From an uncultured OCS116 cluster bacterium (GTDB lineage Bacteria > Pseudomonadota > Alphaproteobacteria > Rhizobiales > TMED25), in contig CACPHU010000008.1 in assembly GCA_902633855.1 (NCBI GenBank), forward strand, positions 1 to 52,344: a stretch of 52,344 nt of DNA. The letters run 5' to 3'. Each line of letters starts with the position of its first letter. Within the stretch, counting starts at the first letter, position 1. Positions 7,440 to 17,525 of the stretch are shown piece by piece. Under the pieces are notes generated by a model. It was not told the DNA's origin. It worked only from the letters and a program-made list of their open reading frames with translations, and ran no database searches. The position numbers were made by a program, and so were the translations under genes.

Positions 7440-8378
7440 ATGGAAAATCGCATCATTTTAGATAGTTTGTATAAAAGCTTTGGAGAGCTTCAGGCTGTGA
7501 ATAATGTTTCAATGACTGTTGAAGTTGGGGAAATATTGGGTTTCATTGGCCCAAACGGTTCTGGCAAGTCCACAACCATGAAAATGGCAACGGGTTATCT
7601 TAAGGCCGACTCAGGCACTTCAACCGTTTGCGGTGTAAATATGGAAATTAATCCGAAAGAGGCAAAAAAACTCATAGGATATTTACCAGAGGGCGCCCCG
7701 GCTTACGGTGAGATGACAACTATAGGATTTTTAAATTTTATTGCAGATATTAGAGGATATTACGGTAAGAAGAGAGCGATCCAAATAGACAAAGCTGTTG
7801 AGAGGGCAAGAATAAAGCACGTACTGCATCAACAAATTGATACTCTATCAAAAGGCTATAAACGTCGAGTAGGGCTGTCGCAAGCGATAATGCATGAGCC
7901 AAAAATTCTTATCCTGGATGAGCCAACGGATGGACTAGACCCCAATCAAAAGCATCATGTGCGTGAATTAATAACTGAAATATCAAAAACTACAGCAATT
8001 ATTGTATCAACTCATATTCTTGAGGAAGTTGATGCAGTATGCTCCAGTGTTTTGCTCATTAATAAGGGTAATGTGGTATTAAATGGCTCTTCATCCGAAC
8101 TCCGATCAAAAGTTGAGAGTAATAACTCAATTATGATTAAAATCGATCCAAAACATAGCGAGGATCTAAAAAGACTTCTTTTAACAATCTCGAGCATAAG
8201 TAAGATTGATGTTTTAAATGAAACAGAGTCTAATGTTAACATAAATGTATACCCAAAAGAGAACAGGGTTATTTTAACAGAAGTAGCAAAAATTATAGCT
8301 GACCAAAAGTTTCCGGTAAAAGATATATATCAAAATCACATAGCACTTGATGAAGCTTTTCGGAAATTAACTGTGTAG
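7440..8378 (+). CDS. Gld-type ABC exporter, ATP-binding protein
   Basis: A 312-residue ABC ATPase with Walker A GPNGSGKST (37-45), signature LSKGYKRRVGL (from 136), Walker B ILILDEP (156-162) and the switch histidine H192 in STH. The C-terminal extension after about residue 220 is the DUF4162-like regulatory tail seen in GldA, NosF and other ABC-2 exporter ATPases. It energises the permease encoded 6 bp downstream. The four genes 7440-12004 form one tight unit. Homologous modules occur in many non-gliding bacteria, so a gliding role is not implied; the substrate is unknown. Confidence 0.92.
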   Translation: MENRIILDSLYKSFGELQAVNNVSMTVEVGEILGFIGPNGSGKSTTMKMATGYLKADSGTSTVCGVNMEINPKEAKKLIGYLPEGAPAYGEMTTIGFLNFIADIRGYYGKKRAIQIDKAVERARIKHVLHQQIDTLSKGYKRRVGLSQAIMHEPKILILDEPTDGLDPNQKHHVRELITEISKTTAIIVSTHILEEVDAVCSSVLLINKGNVVLNGSSSELRSKVESNNSIMIKIDPKHSEDLKRLLLTISSISKIDVLNETESNVNINVYPKENRVILTEVAKIIADQKFPVKDIYQNHIALDEAFRKLTV

Positions 8379-8384
8379 GAAAAA

Positions 8385-9122
8385 ATGTTAGGTAATATAT
8401 ACATAATCTTAAAAAGAGAGACGAAAGGGTATTTCTCAACCCCACTCGCTTATATATTTATATCGATCTTTTGTGGCTTAACAGCGGCCTTCACATTTTA
8501 TCTTGGAGCTTTTCTTGAGAGGGGTCAGGCTGATTTATTCCCCTTTTTTGAAAGTCACCCCTGGTTATTAGTACTACTCGTTCCATCTATTTCCATGAGG
8601 CTATGGGCTGAAGAGAGGAAAACGGGATCAATTGAGTTATTGATGACCCTGCCGATTACAACGTTTGAAGCTGTTATCGGAAAATATTTAGCTGCTTGGG
8701 TTATGATCGCTATTGCACTGGCGTTAACATTTCCAATGTGGATAACAGTCAATATTCTTGGAAACCCGGATAATGGAGTTGTGATGTCCAGCTATCTCGG
8801 GAGCTGGCTATTGGCTGGGCAGTTTTTAGCCATCGGGTCCGCGCTGTCCGCTATGACTAAAAATCAAGTAATTGCTTTTGTAATTAGCACAGCCGCTTGT
8901 TTCTTATTTGTAATGAGTGGGGTTGAAGCAGTAACTGGCGCAATTGAGGGCTTAGTTCCCAATTACGTAATCTCTATATTTAGCTCAATGAGCTCCCTAG
9001 ACCACTTCTATGAGTTTGTGAAAGGGGTTATTGATCTCCGCAGTTTACTGTTCTACTTCACGTCAATAATTTTTTGGTTGTTGTTAAATATCATTATTAT
9101 AAATATCAAGAAAGCTGCATAG
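8385..9122 (+). CDS. ABC-2 family permease (GldF-like)
   Basis: A 245-residue integral membrane protein with about six transmembrane helices. The cytoplasmic stretch RLWAEERKTGSIELLMTLP, near residues 68-86, is the hallmark of ABC-2 permeases of the GldF/NosY type. It forms the inner-membrane channel for the ATPase encoded immediately upstream. It is followed after 9 bp by the GldG-like gene. The length is normal for the family. Confidence 0.9.
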   Translation: MLGNIYIILKRETKGYFSTPLAYIFISIFCGLTAAFTFYLGAFLERGQADLFPFFESHPWLLVLLVPSISMRLWAEERKTGSIELLMTLPITTFEAVIGKYLAAWVMIAIALALTFPMWITVNILGNPDNGVVMSSYLGSWLLAGQFLAIGSALSAMTKNQVIAFVISTAACFLFVMSGVEAVTGAIEGLVPNYVISIFSSMSSLDHFYEFVKGVIDLRSLLFYFTSIIFWLLLNIIIINIKKAA

Positions 9123-9131
9123 GTTATTGTT

Positions 9132-11000
9132 ATGAATAGAAAAAATAGCATAATATATACTTGGATAGGCGTTCTGAGTGCTGTCATAATTCTGATATCT
9201 GTCAATACATTAGTGAATAGCTATTTAAATTCCCAAAGGCTTGATTTGACCGAAGAGCGGATGTATACAATATCTTCTGGTACAATTGAAACGCTTCAAT
9301 CGATACAAGAACCAATAAATATAAAATTTTATTTCACAAATCGACTCGGTGAGAACTATCCTCCATTTAAACTATTTGCTGATCGAATAAAAACATTACT
9401 TAAAAGATATGAAGAAATATCTGATGGAAATCTCATAATATCCACATACAATCCTGAGCCTTTCACGGAAATTGAGGAGCAGGCTCTAGCAGATAATATC
9501 CGAGGTATTCCACTTAATGAACAAGGGGAATATGGATATTTTGGTATTCGTGCTTACAATTCTGTTGATGGTGTAGAAGTGATCCCTTTCATGGATATCG
9601 AGAGAGAAGAATTTCTGGAGTATGACTTAACCTCAAGAATATTCTCATTATCAAAGGAAAGTAAACCTAAGATCGGTTTTATCGCAGGTCTTGGGATAGA
9701 TGGTGTGCTTGATAATCAGGGGGGTGCTGTGCCGCCATGGAAGATAATGGGGCAGATAAATGAATTTTTTGACGTTACCACATTACTCGATTACAACATG
9801 GACAGCAGAGAATTAAAATCCATACCAGATGATATTGATACACTTTTGGTGCTGCAGCCATTAAATCTCTCAGATCAAGCCCTTTATACGATAGATCAAT
9901 TTGTTTTGGGAGGGGGGAATATTCTACTTGCACTTGACCCAAGCACTACTGTTGCGGCTGGCATTCAATACGATCAAAAAATGGATTACATATTAGAAAA
10001 TTGGGGACTTAAAATCATGCCAGAGCTAGTCGCAGGCGATCTTAAACTCGCAAGACCAGCGCAAGTCGGTGATAGAGGCGAGCGGGTATACAATAATTAT
10101 TTAGCATTAATTGGAGTCACGAGTGAATACATAAATCAGGACGATCCTATTGTGAGTGGACTTGATTTGATCAATATCACAACTGCTGGTGTGATTGAGA
10201 GATTGCCAGATCATAAGACAGAAATTACAGATATTTTTACAACCAGCGAGCAATCTACTCTAATTGGGAAAGAAGAGGTAAAAGATAATCCTGATTTGAA
10301 TAAATTATTGAGAGAGTTTGAGGCTTCAAATAATAAATATAGCTTATCAGTTAGGGTTAAAGGGAATGCAGAGTCGGTAATTGAAAATCTTGAATTAGAA
10401 AATATCCCAACATATTCAGAAGCTCAACACATTCAAAATGGATCTGTGAATGCAATTATAGTTACGGATGTTGATTTTTTAGAGGATCAATTTTGGGTTA
10501 ATATAAAGGAATATTTTGGTGAGGATTTACTGACCCCTTTTGCAAACAATGCAACATTTATCGTGAATGCCCTAGAAAATTTAAGTGACTCATCAACTTT
10601 AGCTACCTTGCGTGCTCGAGGTGTAATGGATCGGCCATTTGTATTAATAAATGATCTGCAGCTGCAATCCGAGACCATTTTTCGGGACAAGGAACGATCG
10701 CTCGCGAACGAAATGGCGGCTCTTCAAAATCGTATGAGGGAGCTTGAGCAAAAAGCTGGTGGTTCCGTCATGTTGGGGCAATCCGACCTTGACGCTTTTA
10801 ATGAATTCCGTGAAAAAGCACAAAACGTTCAAAAAGAATTAAGGGCAATTAAGTTAGAGCTTGCTCAAGAACTTGAAGCTTTAAATAATGCAATAAAAAT
10901 ATCCAATATGGCAGGGATACCAATGTTATTTCTTGCATTAGGTATTTTATACTGGGCTATTCGTAAATATAAAATTTCTAGATCTGCACAAAAGGACTAA
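9132..11000 (+). CDS. GldG-like ABC transporter auxiliary protein
   Basis: A 622-residue protein with one N-terminal transmembrane helix (about 10-32), a large extracytoplasmic part and a C-terminal transmembrane helix (about 593-612). The part before the second helix (about 520-590) is charged and heptad-rich, probably a coiled coil. The RLDLTEERMYTIS segment after the first helix and the later FVLGGGNILLALDP block are typical of the ABC_transp_aux/GldG family. The role is thought to be a periplasmic partner of the permease. It lies between the permease gene (9 bp upstream) and the DUF4340 gene (5 bp downstream). Confidence 0.88.
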   Translation: MNRKNSIIYTWIGVLSAVIILISVNTLVNSYLNSQRLDLTEERMYTISSGTIETLQSIQEPINIKFYFTNRLGENYPPFKLFADRIKTLLKRYEEISDGNLIISTYNPEPFTEIEEQALADNIRGIPLNEQGEYGYFGIRAYNSVDGVEVIPFMDIEREEFLEYDLTSRIFSLSKESKPKIGFIAGLGIDGVLDNQGGAVPPWKIMGQINEFFDVTTLLDYNMDSRELKSIPDDIDTLLVLQPLNLSDQALYTIDQFVLGGGNILLALDPSTTVAAGIQYDQKMDYILENWGLKIMPELVAGDLKLARPAQVGDRGERVYNNYLALIGVTSEYINQDDPIVSGLDLINITTAGVIERLPDHKTEITDIFTTSEQSTLIGKEEVKDNPDLNKLLREFEASNNKYSLSVRVKGNAESVIENLELENIPTYSEAQHIQNGSVNAIIVTDVDFLEDQFWVNIKEYFGEDLLTPFANNATFIVNALENLSDSSTLATLRARGVMDRPFVLINDLQLQSETIFRDKERSLANEMAALQNRMRELEQKAGGSVMLGQSDLDAFNEFREKAQNVQKELRAIKLELAQELEALNNAIKISNMAGIPMLFLALGILYWAIRKYKISRSAQKD

Positions 11001-11005
11001 GTAAA

Positions 11006-12004
11006 ATGTCGAGAAAACTATCCCTAACTCTATTTATTATTGCGCTTATCAGTATGGGCCTTGTCATATTAACGGGTATTAACAACGCAAAGTGGGATAA
11101 AAGTGCCTCTTATGGTCAATATTATTTTGACAGCTTGAAGAACGATTTAAATGAAATATCGCTCATAAGACTGAGTCAATCAGGAGAGGTATTTGAAATA
11201 AAGAAAGACAATGAAACATGGATGTTAGTCAACAAGGATAGCTACCCAGCAGATACAAATAAAGTTAATACAAATCTTTTAGCTCTTGCAAACGCAATTA
11301 AAATTGAGCCAAAAACAAGCAAGGCCGTCCTGCATGGCCGACTAAATCTAGAAGATCCGTCAGCACCTGATGCTAAATCCTTCCTCATGGAACTATTTGA
11401 TGATAATGGTAGCGTATTAGCCTCAGCAATACTTGGAAAAAGAAAACCAAATCTTATGAAAAGAGGCGACTTCGGAGTATATTTGAGGAGCCCTGATGAA
11501 GACCAGTCTTGGCTAGTAACTGGCAATCTTAATGCATCAGATGGCATCAAAAATTGGATTAATACACGATTACTTGACCTCGTACCTGACAACATTCAGA
11601 GTATGGTTGTAGAACGAGGCAATAGAACCCCACTTAAATTTGGCCGTGACTCGGAAGACTCAAATAAATTTATTATGATCGATTTTATTGAAGGTGTTGA
11701 GACCAGGACGTCTATAGGATTAAGAAGTGTATTAAGGCGTTTTTTAAAGGTTGACTTCAGAGACATGCGAGAGGCAGAAACTTACGTTGTATCGCCCGAT
11801 ATAGCAATAGAAATTATTACCACAAATAAACATTTTATTGACATTGAGATGTATAATGATAAGGACGCATCAGGGGCCTGGGTTTCAATCAAAGATACAG
11901 ATCATCCAGACCAAATTAAAAATATTGGATATGAATTTTATTTGGACGCAAACTACAAAGAAGAGTTTGTTATAACTTTAGAAGATGTCTTAAAAATAGA
12001 ATAG
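11006..12004 (+). CDS. DUF4340-domain protein of the Gld-type ABC module
   Basis: A 332-residue protein with one N-terminal membrane anchor (about 7-25) followed by a soluble extracytoplasmic region. The segment around residues 55-80 (FEIKKDNETWMLVN then YPADTNKVN) is typical of DUF4340, a family that regularly follows GldG-like genes. It is probably an accessory periplasmic subunit; its biochemical function is unknown. The gene is the last of the 7440-12004 unit and ends 2 bp before the stop of the convergent MFS gene. Confidence 0.85.
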   Translation: MSRKLSLTLFIIALISMGLVILTGINNAKWDKSASYGQYYFDSLKNDLNEISLIRLSQSGEVFEIKKDNETWMLVNKDSYPADTNKVNTNLLALANAIKIEPKTSKAVLHGRLNLEDPSAPDAKSFLMELFDDNGSVLASAILGKRKPNLMKRGDFGVYLRSPDEDQSWLVTGNLNASDGIKNWINTRLLDLVPDNIQSMVVERGNRTPLKFGRDSEDSNKFIMIDFIEGVETRTSIGLRSVLRRFLKVDFRDMREAETYVVSPDIAIEIITTNKHFIDIEMYNDKDASGAWVSIKDTDHPDQIKNIGYEFYLDANYKEEFVITLEDVLKIE

Positions 12005-12006
12005 GA

Positions 12007-13230
12007 TTATTTTTCAGTTTCTAAATTTTCCATTTTTTTTACTTTCCTAAGACCAGGGAATATTATCGACCATAGTAAACTAATCCCAATTGTCATGGCT
12101 CCTCCAATAAATACAGAAGGAACAATCCCGATAAAGCTCGCAGTGACCCCAGCGCGAAGATCACCAATTTCATTAGAGCTATTAGTCGCGACAGAATGAA
12201 CAGCTCCAACCCTACCTCTCATATCATCTGGTGTGACTATAGGTATGATTGTCTGCCTAATATAGACGCTAACCATATCTGCGGCACCATATATAAATAG
12301 CATCAAGAGAGAAAGCCACAGTATCGATGATACAGCAAATATAGCTGTTGCTGAGCCAAATACTATCATTGAAATAATTAAATTTTTACCAGCATTATTT
12401 ATTGGTGGTAGCTGTGTTAGAATAATACCGGTTAAGACGCCTCCTACAGCTGGCATCGTTCTCAATAAACCCAAGCCTTCAGGCCCAATTTTTAAGATAT
12501 CTACGGCAAATATTGGAAGCATGCCCATAATACCCCCGAATAAGACAGCAAATAAATCAAGAGACATTGTTCCAAGAATAAGCTTTGTTTTCCAGACATA
12601 TACAAAGCCACTAATAATAACTGATAAAGAGATAGATTTAAGGTTACTTGAATTCTTTGGATTTTTTAATAGGAGCGTTGATAAGGTTGAAATCCCCAAG
12701 CAAACAATTGCAAAAAAATAAACCTTGGTATCATAAAAAGCTATAATGATACCGCTTGCAAGAGGCCCAAGAAGGTGCCCAAGTTTCCCGACAGAAGAAT
12801 TATAAGCTGTAGCGTTTGGAAAAAGTTTTTTTTCAACTATATTAGGTAAAATAGCATTCAAGCTGGGCTGATACATCGCTCTTGCTGTGCCATGTACTAG
12901 CAAAGCTGCTAAAATTGGCCAAATACTCTCAGGATCCCCAAGTGAGTAATATAACAAATAAATTGCAACCAATAAGTGCACTATTGTACATAAAGTAATA
13001 ACCACTTTTCTATCAAACTTATCGGCAATTACTCCGGATGGTAATATAAATAAAAATATTGGTAACACTTGTGCAAGCCCAATCAGTCCTAAGTCAAGCG
13101 GGTTACCAGTTAAGATATATACTTGCCAGCCTACGGTTAGTGTAATTGATTGGATCGCAAGTGAATAAAACCAGCGTATCGATAGGAATAGAACGAAGTT
13201 TTTATTCTTAAGCAAGCTATTTGAGGTCAT
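12007..13230 (-). CDS. MFS transporter, EntS/MFS_3-like
   Basis: A 407-residue membrane protein with about twelve helices. The motif DKFDRKV between helices 2 and 3 is the MFS loop signature, and the overall pattern (SLAIQSITLTVGWQVY at the N-terminus, a NPLDLGLIGLAQ segment) fits the enterobactin-exporter/MFS_3 branch. Such proteins export small molecules from the cytoplasm using the proton gradient; the substrate here is not evident. It stands alone on the minus strand between the ABC module and tRNA-Ser. Confidence 0.87.
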   Translation of the reverse strand: MTSNSLLKNKNFVLFLSIRWFYSLAIQSITLTVGWQVYILTGNPLDLGLIGLAQVLPIFLFILPSGVIADKFDRKVVITLCTIVHLLVAIYLLYYSLGDPESIWPILAALLVHGTARAMYQPSLNAILPNIVEKKLFPNATAYNSSVGKLGHLLGPLASGIIIAFYDTKVYFFAIVCLGISTLSTLLLKNPKNSSNLKSISLSVIISGFVYVWKTKLILGTMSLDLFAVLFGGIMGMLPIFAVDILKIGPEGLGLLRTMPAVGGVLTGIILTQLPPINNAGKNLIISMIVFGSATAIFAVSSILWLSLLMLFIYGAADMVSVYIRQTIIPIVTPDDMRGRVGAVHSVATNSSNEIGDLRAGVTASFIGIVPSVFIGGAMTIGISLLWSIIFPGLRKVKKMENLETEK

Positions 13231-13293
13231 ATAAAAGCTATTCTCTTGTTTCTTAAACGATCCTATTTTTTACGGGTAAATAATAGAAATAAG

Positions 13294-13383
13294 TGGCGGA
13301 GAGAGTGGGATTCGAACCCACGATACGATCTCTCGTATACTCCCTTAGCAGGGGAGCGCCTTCAGCCACTCGGCCACCTCTCC
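13294..13383 (-). tRNA. tRNA-Ser(GCU)
   Basis: The minus strand folds as a 90-nt class II tRNA with an encoded CCA. The acceptor GGAGAGG pairs with TCTCTCC, the D arm is GCCGAGTGGCTGAAGGC, and the anticodon stem CTCCC/GGGAG surrounds CTGCTAA with anticodon GCT. The long variable arm has a perfect 6-bp stem (ATACGA/TCGTAT), and the T arm is GTGGG-TTCGAAT-CCCAC. It reads AGC/AGT serine codons. No integrase or att-like duplication is seen next to it. Confidence 0.97.
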
Positions 13384-13414
13384 ATAATGCGAGACCCAAA
13401 AAAAAGTCTACAAA

Positions 13415-15532
13415 TTAGATCAAGGAGAATTTAATATTATTCTTATCAGTGTACAACAAAATTTTATAATAATATCTGTTTCTCAAAACGCTTTTAACAT
13501 AATTTCTCGTTTCCCGATAAGGAATCAGCTCTATCCAGTCAATGATTTCTAAATCCGGATTCTTTCTTATCCATGATTTTACTCTGGTTGGCCCAGCATT
13601 ATAAGAGCTAATCGCATATATGCCGGATCCTTCAAATGTATCAAGCAGATCAAGTAGATATCTCGTACCGAGTTGTATATTGTAATGAGTGTCCCCGAGT
13701 AACCGTTCTTCGGTATAGTCTAACTTTTCTAATCGGGAGAGCATCTTTGCAGTATTTGGCATAATTTGCATTAACCCAACAGCCCCGGAAAAACTAATTG
13801 CCTCTGATGAAAATTCGCTCTCCTGCCTGATAACCGAATGGAGCAAGTCTCTTATCTCATAGCCTTTATCATCAGGATAGATTTCGATTGGGAAGTCCGC
13901 CGTCGGATATAAGTCCTCAACTGCAAGATTACCTAAATTTTCTTTTCTAGCTATCCTCAATGACGTTTGCGGGAGATGCTTGCTATTTGCAATATCAATC
14001 AGAGTATTAGGATCAACAGAGCCATTTGATTTTTCATACAAATTATTTATAAACTTTGCAGCAAAATATTTTTTATTTACCGCGCACAGCAATTCAATTG
14101 CTAATAGCTGTTCATTATCAATATTATTTTCATAAATACTTGCCTGAGGAGATGTATTTTGAAGAACACTTTCTGGTTTTTCGATCAAAATTTCAGCATT
14201 TGACAAAAGACCATAATAGGTATTTTCAAATTTTGCGGCTTTAATTAAATATTCAATAGCTTCATTTTTTTCATCATTGGCCTGGTAACTTTTTGCTATC
14301 CAATAAAGCGCTGAAGATCGATCCTCATTATTGTTGGCAAGCTGCCCAAAAGATTGAAAATGTTCAACAGCCCTTGGCCTGTCCAGAAATATTCGTAGTG
14401 CAATCCACCCTTTGAGAAACTCCAAGTTTGCAAATATTTGATTTTTCTGTTTTGGGTCGATTGTCATTACTTCATATGCTTCTCGATATTTTTTTTGTGA
14501 AATCAAACGGCGTCCCAATATCTCCGATTGCACTGCCCAAAGCACAGGGTTTGAGATATTTATGGTATTTTTATATTTATTAAAGTACTCATAGGCATCT
14601 TTGGTAGATCCTTTTTCTACAAGCCATTTTATTTTTAGGTAGTGAAAAGAGGAATTATTCCCAAGGTATGGCTCAATTTTATTGAAATCTAGACTCGATA
14701 CGCGTGTATTTTCGTCAAGTTTTTGAGCAATTTTTGCTAATAAAAGATACTCATCACTAATTTCTTTTGCAGTATTTTGAAGCTCCTTGATGTCTCCTAG
14801 GTACAACATCCTATTAAATCTAATTATTCGATCTTTTTTCGAAATACAGATTTCACAAAATTCTGTAAAAATATCTTTCGATTTCTGTGATAATTTCATT
14901 CTATGCCATGCTTCATCATAATGAATTTTTGCAAGTTTATACTCACCAAGCTGAAATTTTAAGATAGAGAGTGCTAGGGTTCCATCTCCGCTGATTGGCG
15001 GATATTTATCAAAATAATCGCGTATAAAAACCGTATCATAGGTTTTTTTGTAAAAACTTTCCTCTATTTTTTCTCTAATAATATCTAGATCAGGCCAATG
15101 AGGATTATTTTGAATGAATTTGTACATCTCGGTAACATTCGGATTTGTGTGAGGCGAGCGCAGGTGATACCAGGTGGTGATCTTATTTAATAATTCAGAC
15201 TCGCTGCTCAGATGCAGCTTTTTGATTGTATCATAACCGTTCTCATCAACAACTGGTTGAGCATTGGCTTTAAAGTGGTCATAGAAATTTGCATATTCTT
15301 GAAGGTTAAAACCCATCAAAAGAAGATCTGATTTCTTTGCTGTTGGGATAAAGAAGCGTTCGCCTGTTAGGTCAAATATTGACGGCTTTGGTTCAGGTAT
15401 GGCTGAATTAGCTTTGGCAAAGTCGTGATGAGAAAAAATAAATAGAAATATGAACCATATGCATGTAAAATAACAATGGTTTAAAGATAATAAATCAAAC
15501 CTTTTAGTTTTATGCCCCATATTAGATATCAT
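13415..15532 (-). CDS. slt: Soluble lytic murein transglycosylase (Slt70-like)
   Basis: A 705-residue exported protein with an N-terminal signal (hydrophobic about 22-35, AKA cut near 42). A long alpha-helical superhelical region (about 100-540) precedes a C-terminal SLT catalytic domain. The catalytic glutamate is E571 in RQESEFS. GLMQIMPNTA and SSYNAGP motifs follow. It cleaves peptidoglycan glycan strands in the periplasm with formation of 1,6-anhydromuropeptides. The length and order of domains match Slt70. A second in-frame ATG at 15520 could also be used; neither start has a clear ribosome site. Divergent from dapA, as is common in alphaproteobacteria. Confidence 0.92.
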   Translation of the reverse strand: MISNMGHKTKRFDLLSLNHCYFTCIWFIFLFIFSHHDFAKANSAIPEPKPSIFDLTGERFFIPTAKKSDLLLMGFNLQEYANFYDHFKANAQPVVDENGYDTIKKLHLSSESELLNKITTWYHLRSPHTNPNVTEMYKFIQNNPHWPDLDIIREKIEESFYKKTYDTVFIRDYFDKYPPISGDGTLALSILKFQLGEYKLAKIHYDEAWHRMKLSQKSKDIFTEFCEICISKKDRIIRFNRMLYLGDIKELQNTAKEISDEYLLLAKIAQKLDENTRVSSLDFNKIEPYLGNNSSFHYLKIKWLVEKGSTKDAYEYFNKYKNTINISNPVLWAVQSEILGRRLISQKKYREAYEVMTIDPKQKNQIFANLEFLKGWIALRIFLDRPRAVEHFQSFGQLANNNEDRSSALYWIAKSYQANDEKNEAIEYLIKAAKFENTYYGLLSNAEILIEKPESVLQNTSPQASIYENNIDNEQLLAIELLCAVNKKYFAAKFINNLYEKSNGSVDPNTLIDIANSKHLPQTSLRIARKENLGNLAVEDLYPTADFPIEIYPDDKGYEIRDLLHSVIRQESEFSSEAISFSGAVGLMQIMPNTAKMLSRLEKLDYTEERLLGDTHYNIQLGTRYLLDLLDTFEGSGIYAISSYNAGPTRVKSWIRKNPDLEIIDWIELIPYRETRNYVKSVLRNRYYYKILLYTDKNNIKFSLI

Positions 15533-15601
15533 TGATTTAAATAATTAAAATTGTATATTGGGATAATATTATACTATTAAAAAATTATAACGGAAAAAAT
15601 T

Positions 15602-16477
15602 ATGTTAAGTGGTTCAATAACAGCGTTAGTCACGCCCTTCAAAAAGGATGGAACATTTGATGAGGCTAATTTTACAAAACACATAGATTGGCAGCTACAA
15701 AATGGAACAAATGGCTTTGTGCCTGTTGGAACAACAGGTGAGTCACCGACATTATCCCATAACGAGCATAAAAATGTTATAGAAACATGCGTCAATGCTG
15801 TGAATAAAAAGGTACCAGTAATTGCGGGTACGGGGTCTAATAATACAGATGAGGCAATCGACTTTATTGAGCACGCAACATCAGTTGGAGCTGATGCAGC
15901 TCTTGTTGTCACTCCATATTATAACAAGCCAACTCAAGAGGGAATGTACCAGCATTTCAAAAAACTCAATGATATATCTGGCATACCAATAATCATATAT
16001 AATATACCGGGACGGTGTGTCGTTGATATGTCGGTTGAAACCATGGCACGATTATCATGCCTTGATAAAATTATTGGCGTCAAAGACGCAACCGCTGATA
16101 TCTCAAGGACCAGCTTACAAAGGCATGTGATTGGTGAAAATTTTATTCAACTGTCTGGTGAAGATATGACAGCCTTAGCTTTGATGGCCCATGGCGGTCG
16201 TGGGTGTATCTCAGTAACATCAAATGTTGCACCAAGACTTTGCGCCGACTTGCAGGATGCCTGTTTATCTTTTGATTTCAAAAAAGCATTAGCGATACAG
16301 GATAAATTGATACCTCTTCACAAAGCTTTATTCTTGGAAACTAGCCCAGCGCCAGTAAAGTATGCATTAAGTCTCTTAGATTATTGTGAAGATGTTGTCA
16401 GGCTGCCGCTTGTGAGTGTCACTTCGGAAACGCAGGTCGCTGTTAGGGACGCCATGATCCATGCAGGTATTTTATAG
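15602..16477 (+). CDS. dapA: 4-hydroxy-tetrahydrodipicolinate synthase
   Basis: A 291-residue (beta/alpha)8 enzyme that condenses pyruvate with aspartate semialdehyde, the first committed step to diaminopimelate and lysine. The Schiff-base lysine is K161 in GVKDATAD, the proton-relay Tyr is Y133 in IIYNIPGR, and the T44-T45 pair is in VGTTGES. The length is canonical. It begins a plus-strand run with smpB 11 bp downstream. The diaminopimelate product feeds the cell wall acted on by the neighbouring divergent transglycosylase. Confidence 0.97.
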   Translation: MLSGSITALVTPFKKDGTFDEANFTKHIDWQLQNGTNGFVPVGTTGESPTLSHNEHKNVIETCVNAVNKKVPVIAGTGSNNTDEAIDFIEHATSVGADAALVVTPYYNKPTQEGMYQHFKKLNDISGIPIIIYNIPGRCVVDMSVETMARLSCLDKIIGVKDATADISRTSLQRHVIGENFIQLSGEDMTALALMAHGGRGCISVTSNVAPRLCADLQDACLSFDFKKALAIQDKLIPLHKALFLETSPAPVKYALSLLDYCEDVVRLPLVSVTSETQVAVRDAMIHAGIL

Positions 16478-16488
16478 AATTAAGTTCA

Positions 16489-16953
16489 ATGCCAGAGAAG
16501 AATAATAGGATTATTGCTCAAAATAGAAAGGCAAGATTTAATTACGAAATCATCGATACCATGGAAGCTGGTATAGTTCTCACTGGTTCTGAAGTAAAAT
16601 CTTTACGAATGAGTAAGATTAATATAACGGATACCTACGCTTCACCGAACAATGGTGAAATTCAAATTCATAACCTTTACATAGATGAATATAAAAATGC
16701 ATCTAACAAAGCGGTAAGTCCTAAAAGAATAAGAACGCTTCTACTGCACAAAAGAGAAATAAAAAAAATACAAGGTTACATAGAACAAAAAGGGCTGACC
16801 ATTGTACCCCTAAAAATATATTTTAATGACCAAGGGCGCGCCAAGCTAGAAATTGCTGTGGCAAGAGGTAAGAAGTTATACGACAAGAGAGAGACGGAAA
16901 AAAAGAGAGACTGGGATAGAAATAAGCAAAGACTGTTAAAGAAAGAAGGATAA
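16489..16953 (+). CDS. smpB: SsrA-binding protein SmpB
   Basis: A 154-residue protein with the SmpB beta-barrel ([11 protein letters not shown]-like N-terminus, [15 protein letters not shown] near residue 26) and the basic C-terminal tail ([17 protein letters not shown]). It binds tmRNA and delivers it to stalled ribosomes for trans-translation. The tmRNA gene itself is not in this window. It follows dapA by 11 bp and probably shares its transcript. Confidence 0.97.
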   Translation: MPEKNNRIIAQNRKARFNYEIIDTMEAGIVLTGSEVKSLRMSKINITDTYASPNNGEIQIHNLYIDEYKNASNKAVSPKRIRTLLLHKREIKKIQGYIEQKGLTIVPLKIYFNDQGRAKLEIAVARGKKLYDKRETEKKRDWDRNKQRLLKKEG

Positions 16954-17017
16954 ATCTTATTTTTAAATTGATATTTATAAAAAAAAAATATAAACCTTAT
17001 GCAAGAGGAGTATCTAA

Positions 17018-17422
17018 ATGGCAAGAGTAACTGTTGAAGATTGTATTGAAAAGGTAGCTAACAGATTTGATCTTGTGTTGGTCGCAAGTCACAGGGCAAG
17101 AATGATTGCTGGCGGGGCACAAATCACCGTTGCCAGAGATAATGATAAAAATCCAGTCGTTGCACTGAGAGAAATTGCAGATAGTCAGGTTACCCCTGAA
17201 GACTTGAGGGAAGAACTAATTCACTCACTTCAAAAACATGTTGAAGTAGATGAGCCTGAGGAAGATGCAGCGCCGTCTGTTGAACCGCTTGATACAAAAA
17301 TATTCGGCGATACGATAGAGCAAATCGAAGAGGACAATGAAAGAATGTCTGAAGAGGAGCTTTTACGTGGGATGGAAAAAGCCATAGCGGCGGATAGTGG
17401 ATACAAACCGCCCAGAATTTAA
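17018..17422 (+). CDS. rpoZ: RNA polymerase omega subunit
   Basis: A 134-residue protein starting MARVTVEDC, with the omega core [15 protein letters not shown] and an acidic C-terminal half (about 75-134) typical of alphaproteobacterial omega. It assists assembly of the beta-prime subunit and forms one ppGpp-binding site of RNA polymerase in many proteobacteria. A strong GAGGAG ribosome site precedes the ATG. It sits 103 bp upstream of rsh, the (p)ppGpp enzyme, in the conserved order. Confidence 0.95.
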   Translation: MARVTVEDCIEKVANRFDLVLVASHRARMIAGGAQITVARDNDKNPVVALREIADSQVTPEDLREELIHSLQKHVEVDEPEEDAAPSVEPLDTKIFGDTIEQIEEDNERMSEEELLRGMEKAIAADSGYKPPRI

Positions 17423-17479
17423 TTCCAATAATATATAACAAATTCAGAAGACCGCATCATGTTAATTGACAATTGAGTA

Positions 17480-17508
17480 TTGTATTAACTATTCTAGCTT
17501 AATATAAT
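17480..17508 (+). promoter_or_regulatory. Candidate sigma-70 promoter of rsh
   Basis: A TTGTAT -35-like hexamer (17480-17485), a 17-bp spacer and a consensus TATAAT (17503-17508) lie 17 bp before the rsh ATG. A TTGACA at 17466-17471 is also present but is too far from this -10. If real, rsh has its own promoter with a very short leader in addition to any read-through from rpoZ. Sequence motif only. Confidence 0.4.
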
Positions 17509-17525
17509 ATACACAACGGTGAATT

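Noticed and set aside
13246-13434. 62-codon plus-strand open frame
   Set aside because: It reads through the complement of tRNA-Ser, and its WDSNPRYDL-like stretch is the common artefact of translating an antisense tRNA.
13200-13440. Integrated element at tRNA-Ser
   Set aside because: No integrase gene, no direct repeat of the tRNA 3' end and no change in gene character around it.
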